Assembly (NCBI RefSeq): GCF_016862935.1
Contig: NZ_BONX01000053.1
Location: 62,001-126,000, forward strand
Length of the DNA stretch: 64,000 nt
Direction: 5' to 3'
Source of the DNA: Plantactinospora mayteni
GTDB taxonomy: Bacteria > Actinomycetota > Actinomycetes > Mycobacteriales > Micromonosporaceae
Below, piece by piece: positions 62,091-64,000 of the stretch; position 1 is the first letter of the stretch, and each line of letters opens with the position of its first letter. Under the pieces are notes generated by a model. That model made no database searches. It was not told where the DNA came from and saw only the letters and a program-made list of their open reading frames with translations. Made by a program: the position numbers and the translations under genes.

Positions 62091-63254
62091 TTAGTGGGGT
62101 GTCTCTCGGGGGTGGGATGCCGTTGACGGCGGTGCGGGGGCCCGGCTCGTGGCCGCGGTCGCCGCCGACGAGCGCTTGAGGCGCTGCTGGCCCTGGTCCA
62201 GCAGCACGGCGAAGATGATCACCGCGCCTTTGATCACGATCTGCCAGAACGTCGAGACGCCGACCATCACCAGGCCGTCGGAGAGGAATCCGATGACGAA
62301 GGCGCCGACCAGCGCGCCACGTACGGTGCCCCGGCCGCCGGCCAGGGACGCGCCGCCGATCACCACGGCGGCGATGGCGTTGAGTTCGAAGGTCTCCCCG
62401 GTCTGCGGCGCGGCCGAGGTCAGCTCCGAGGCGATGATCAGGCCGACCATCGCGGCGCAGAAGCCGGACAGCATGTAGACCCACAGCTTGACCCTGCGGA
62501 TCGGCACGCCGGACAGCTCGGCGGCCCGCTCGTTGCCGCCGACGCTGTAGAGCCAGCGCCCGAACGGCATCCGGCGGATCAGTACGGTGGCCAGCGCGGC
62601 CAGCAGCACCATGATCCAGATCGAGGTGGGGATGCCCAGGATCCGGCCGCTGCCGAGGAACCCGAAGCCGGTGTTGCCCAGTTCGGGACTGCCTTCCAGG
62701 CGGGGGAAAGTGGCGCCGTTGGAGATCAGCAACGCGATGCCGCGGGCCACGTAGAGCATGCCGAGCGTGGCGATGAACGGCGCCAGCCTGAACCGCGAGA
62801 TGAGCAGTCCGTTGAGCGCGCCGACCAGCATGCCGACCGCGAGGGAGATGACGATCACCGCCCACACCTGCGGGTAGAGGACGACGTCGAAGGAGTTGAT
62901 CTGCCAGCCCTGCAACAGGACGCCGGCGACGATCCCGGAGAGCCCGACGATCGATCCGACCGACAGGTCGATGCCGCCGGTCAGGATGACCAGCAGCATG
63001 CCCAGCGCGAGGATCGCGTTGATCGCCACGTGCCGGGTCATCGTGATCAGGTTGCTGCTGGTCAGGTACGTGTCGGAGAGCGCCGCGAAAGTCACGATGA
63101 TCACCGCGAGCGCGATGAACGCACGCAGTTCCAGTGCCGCGTCACCGAGACGCCGGATCCAGGCCGGTCGTGGCGCGGGACCGGGAGCATCGGCGCCGGC
63201 CGCCGTGCTGCGCCGCTCCGCGCGGGTGTCGGGGTGTGTGCTCGTGCCGCTCAT
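62091..63254 (-). CDS. Sugar ABC permease (RbsC-like)
   Basis: This 387-residue permease has eight or more membrane segments and the family motif AVVIGGASLAGGRGTVRGALVG, with LTGGIDLSVGSIVGLSGIVA near the middle. ATG 63254 overlaps the ATPase stop (ATGA). Confidence 0.92.
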   Translation of the reverse strand: MSGTSTHPDTRAERRSTAAGADAPGPAPRPAWIRRLGDAALELRAFIALAVIIVTFAALSDTYLTSSNLITMTRHVAINAILALGMLLVILTGGIDLSVGSIVGLSGIVAGVLLQGWQINSFDVVLYPQVWAVIVISLAVGMLVGALNGLLISRFRLAPFIATLGMLYVARGIALLISNGATFPRLEGSPELGNTGFGFLGSGRILGIPTSIWIMVLLAALATVLIRRMPFGRWLYSVGGNERAAELSGVPIRRVKLWVYMLSGFCAAMVGLIIASELTSAAPQTGETFELNAIAAVVIGGASLAGGRGTVRGALVGAFVIGFLSDGLVMVGVSTFWQIVIKGAVIIFAVLLDQGQQRLKRSSAATAATSRAPAPPSTASHPRETPH

Positions 63255-64000
63255 GCAATGGCTCCGTTCGCGGGTGCGGGCGGCTCTGCCTCGCCGGAGG
63301 CCGCCATGAGCTCTTCCTTGCTGGTTGTCGCCGGGTCCAGGACCTGTACCGCCCGACCCCGGTACATCACCAGCACCCGGGTGGCCGCGTTCAGCGCCTC
63401 ACCAAGCTCCGAGGTGGCGAAGAGCACCGCGACACCCTGGCGGGCCTGCTCGGCCATCAGCGCGAAGATGTCGGCCTTGGCGCCGACGTCGATGCCCCGG
63501 GTCGGTTCGTCCAGCAGCAGGACCCGCGGCTCGGTGAGCAACGCCTTGCCGAGGACGACCTTCTGCTGGTTGCCGCCGGACAGCGAGGTGATCGCCGCTG
63601 CCGGTCCGGCGGCCTTGACCGTGACGCTGGAGATCGTGCGGGCGATCGCGTCGCCCTCCCGGCGACCTGCGATGAACGGTCCGGCCAGGAGCCGCCCGAT
63701 CGCCGCCAACGAGAGGTTGTCTCCCACCGACATGGTCTGCACCAGGCCGTCGCGCTGGCGATCTTCGGGCACCAGTACCAGTCCGAGGGCGATGCGCTCG
63801 GCGATGCTCGTCGAGGTGACGTCGTGGCCGCCGACCCGCACCGTCCCGGCCCGCATCGGCGACCGGCCGGCGAGTGCCTCCAGCAGTTCGGTGCGGCCCG
63901 CGCCCATCAGTCCGTACAGGCAGACGACTTCGCCGGCGCGGACGGTGAGGCTCAGGTCGTCGACGGCGAGGCGGGCCGGGTTGGTTGGGTCGACGACGCT
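63251..64000 (-). CDS. Sugar ABC ATPase (RbsA-like), 5' part beyond window
   Basis: Only the C-terminal 249 codons are in the window, which is the second ATPase domain of an RbsA-type protein. It has the changed Walker A GLMGAGRTEL, signature LSGGNQQKVVLGKAL, Walker B VLLLDEPTRGID and FATSELGEAL in place of the switch His. With the permease and binding protein it forms the sugar importer of this locus. Confidence 0.92.
   Translation of the reverse strand, partial: SVVDPTNPARLAVDDLSLTVRAGEVVCLYGLMGAGRTELLEALAGRSPMRAGTVRVGGHDVTSTSIAERIALGLVLVPEDRQRDGLVQTMSVGDNLSLAAIGRLLAGPFIAGRREGDAIARTISSVTVKAAGPAAAITSLSGGNQQKVVLGKALLTEPRVLLLDEPTRGIDVGAKADIFALMAEQARQGVAVLFATSELGEALNAATRVLVMYRGRAVQVLDPATTSKEELMAASGEAEPPAPANGAIA

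Overview
The window is high-GC DNA with short or overlapping gene junctions, many GTG starts, Tat and lipoprotein export signals, ECF sigma factors and a large share of secondary-metabolism genes. This points to a filamentous actinomycete, and a member of the Micromonosporaceae (Micromonospora-like) is my best inference. No rRNA, tRNA or CRISPR array was seen. Gene starts and functions come from reading the sequence only; no database search was run.

Layout. (1) 1-2.5 kb: a Tat-exported protein with WCxxC repeats, an ECF41/SigJ-type sigma factor with a 29-codon remnant of its usual oxidoreductase partner, and a DUF1232 membrane protein. (2) 2.8-8.6 kb: a complete lasso peptide operon made of an ABC exporter, an unannotated 44-residue precursor, an asparagine-synthetase-like cyclase, an RRE protein, a leader protease, and a MauE-like/thioredoxin-like redox pair. 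The predicted core has a Gly1-Glu9 ring and two cysteines (7 and 20), so it should be a disulfide-bonded, class III-like lasso peptide, and the redox pair is the obvious candidate to form the disulfide. (3) 8.7-16.2 kb: a second ABC exporter, an ECF sigma factor coupled to a membrane-anchored BNR-repeat protein, a large polytopic histidine kinase and a LysR regulator. (4) 16.3-23.1 kb: a full-length DnaE-type polymerase III alpha subunit, a small zinc-ribbon protein, a secreted sialidase with two LamG domains, and a decayed FnIII-type secreted gene. (5) 23.3-33.3 kb: a calcineurin-like phosphoesterase and a CCR4-like EEP enzyme divergent from a TPR-like protein, then GNAT, VWA, PPOX, alpha/beta hydrolase, K+ channel, WYL regulator and RidA genes, and a decayed FG-GAP gene. 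(6) 33.5-38.9 kb: an oligopeptide/metallophore-type ABC importer with a fused permease-ATPase. (7) 39-44.2 kb: PepSY, DJ-1, and a PCu(A)C-DyP-CopC copper/peroxidase operon.

(8) 44.4-54.1 kb: a compact candidate biosynthetic cluster with a PLP cysteine-synthase-like enzyme, an ATP-grasp ligase, a dipeptide epimerase, two paralogous methyltransferases, two paralogous MFS transporters and an acyl-CoA-dehydrogenase-fold monooxygenase. Together they suggest a small modified dipeptide or amino-acid product. A MITE-like 165-bp inverted-repeat element lies inside it and extends one methyltransferase. (9) 54.2-57 kb: a secreted tripeptidyl-peptidase-type hydrolase and a degenerate IS5-family element that cuts off another gene. 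(10) 57-64 kb: a sugar-uptake and catabolism locus with a SorC-type regulator, split transketolase, TIM-barrel isomerase and RbsBCA-type ABC transporter, cut by the window end.
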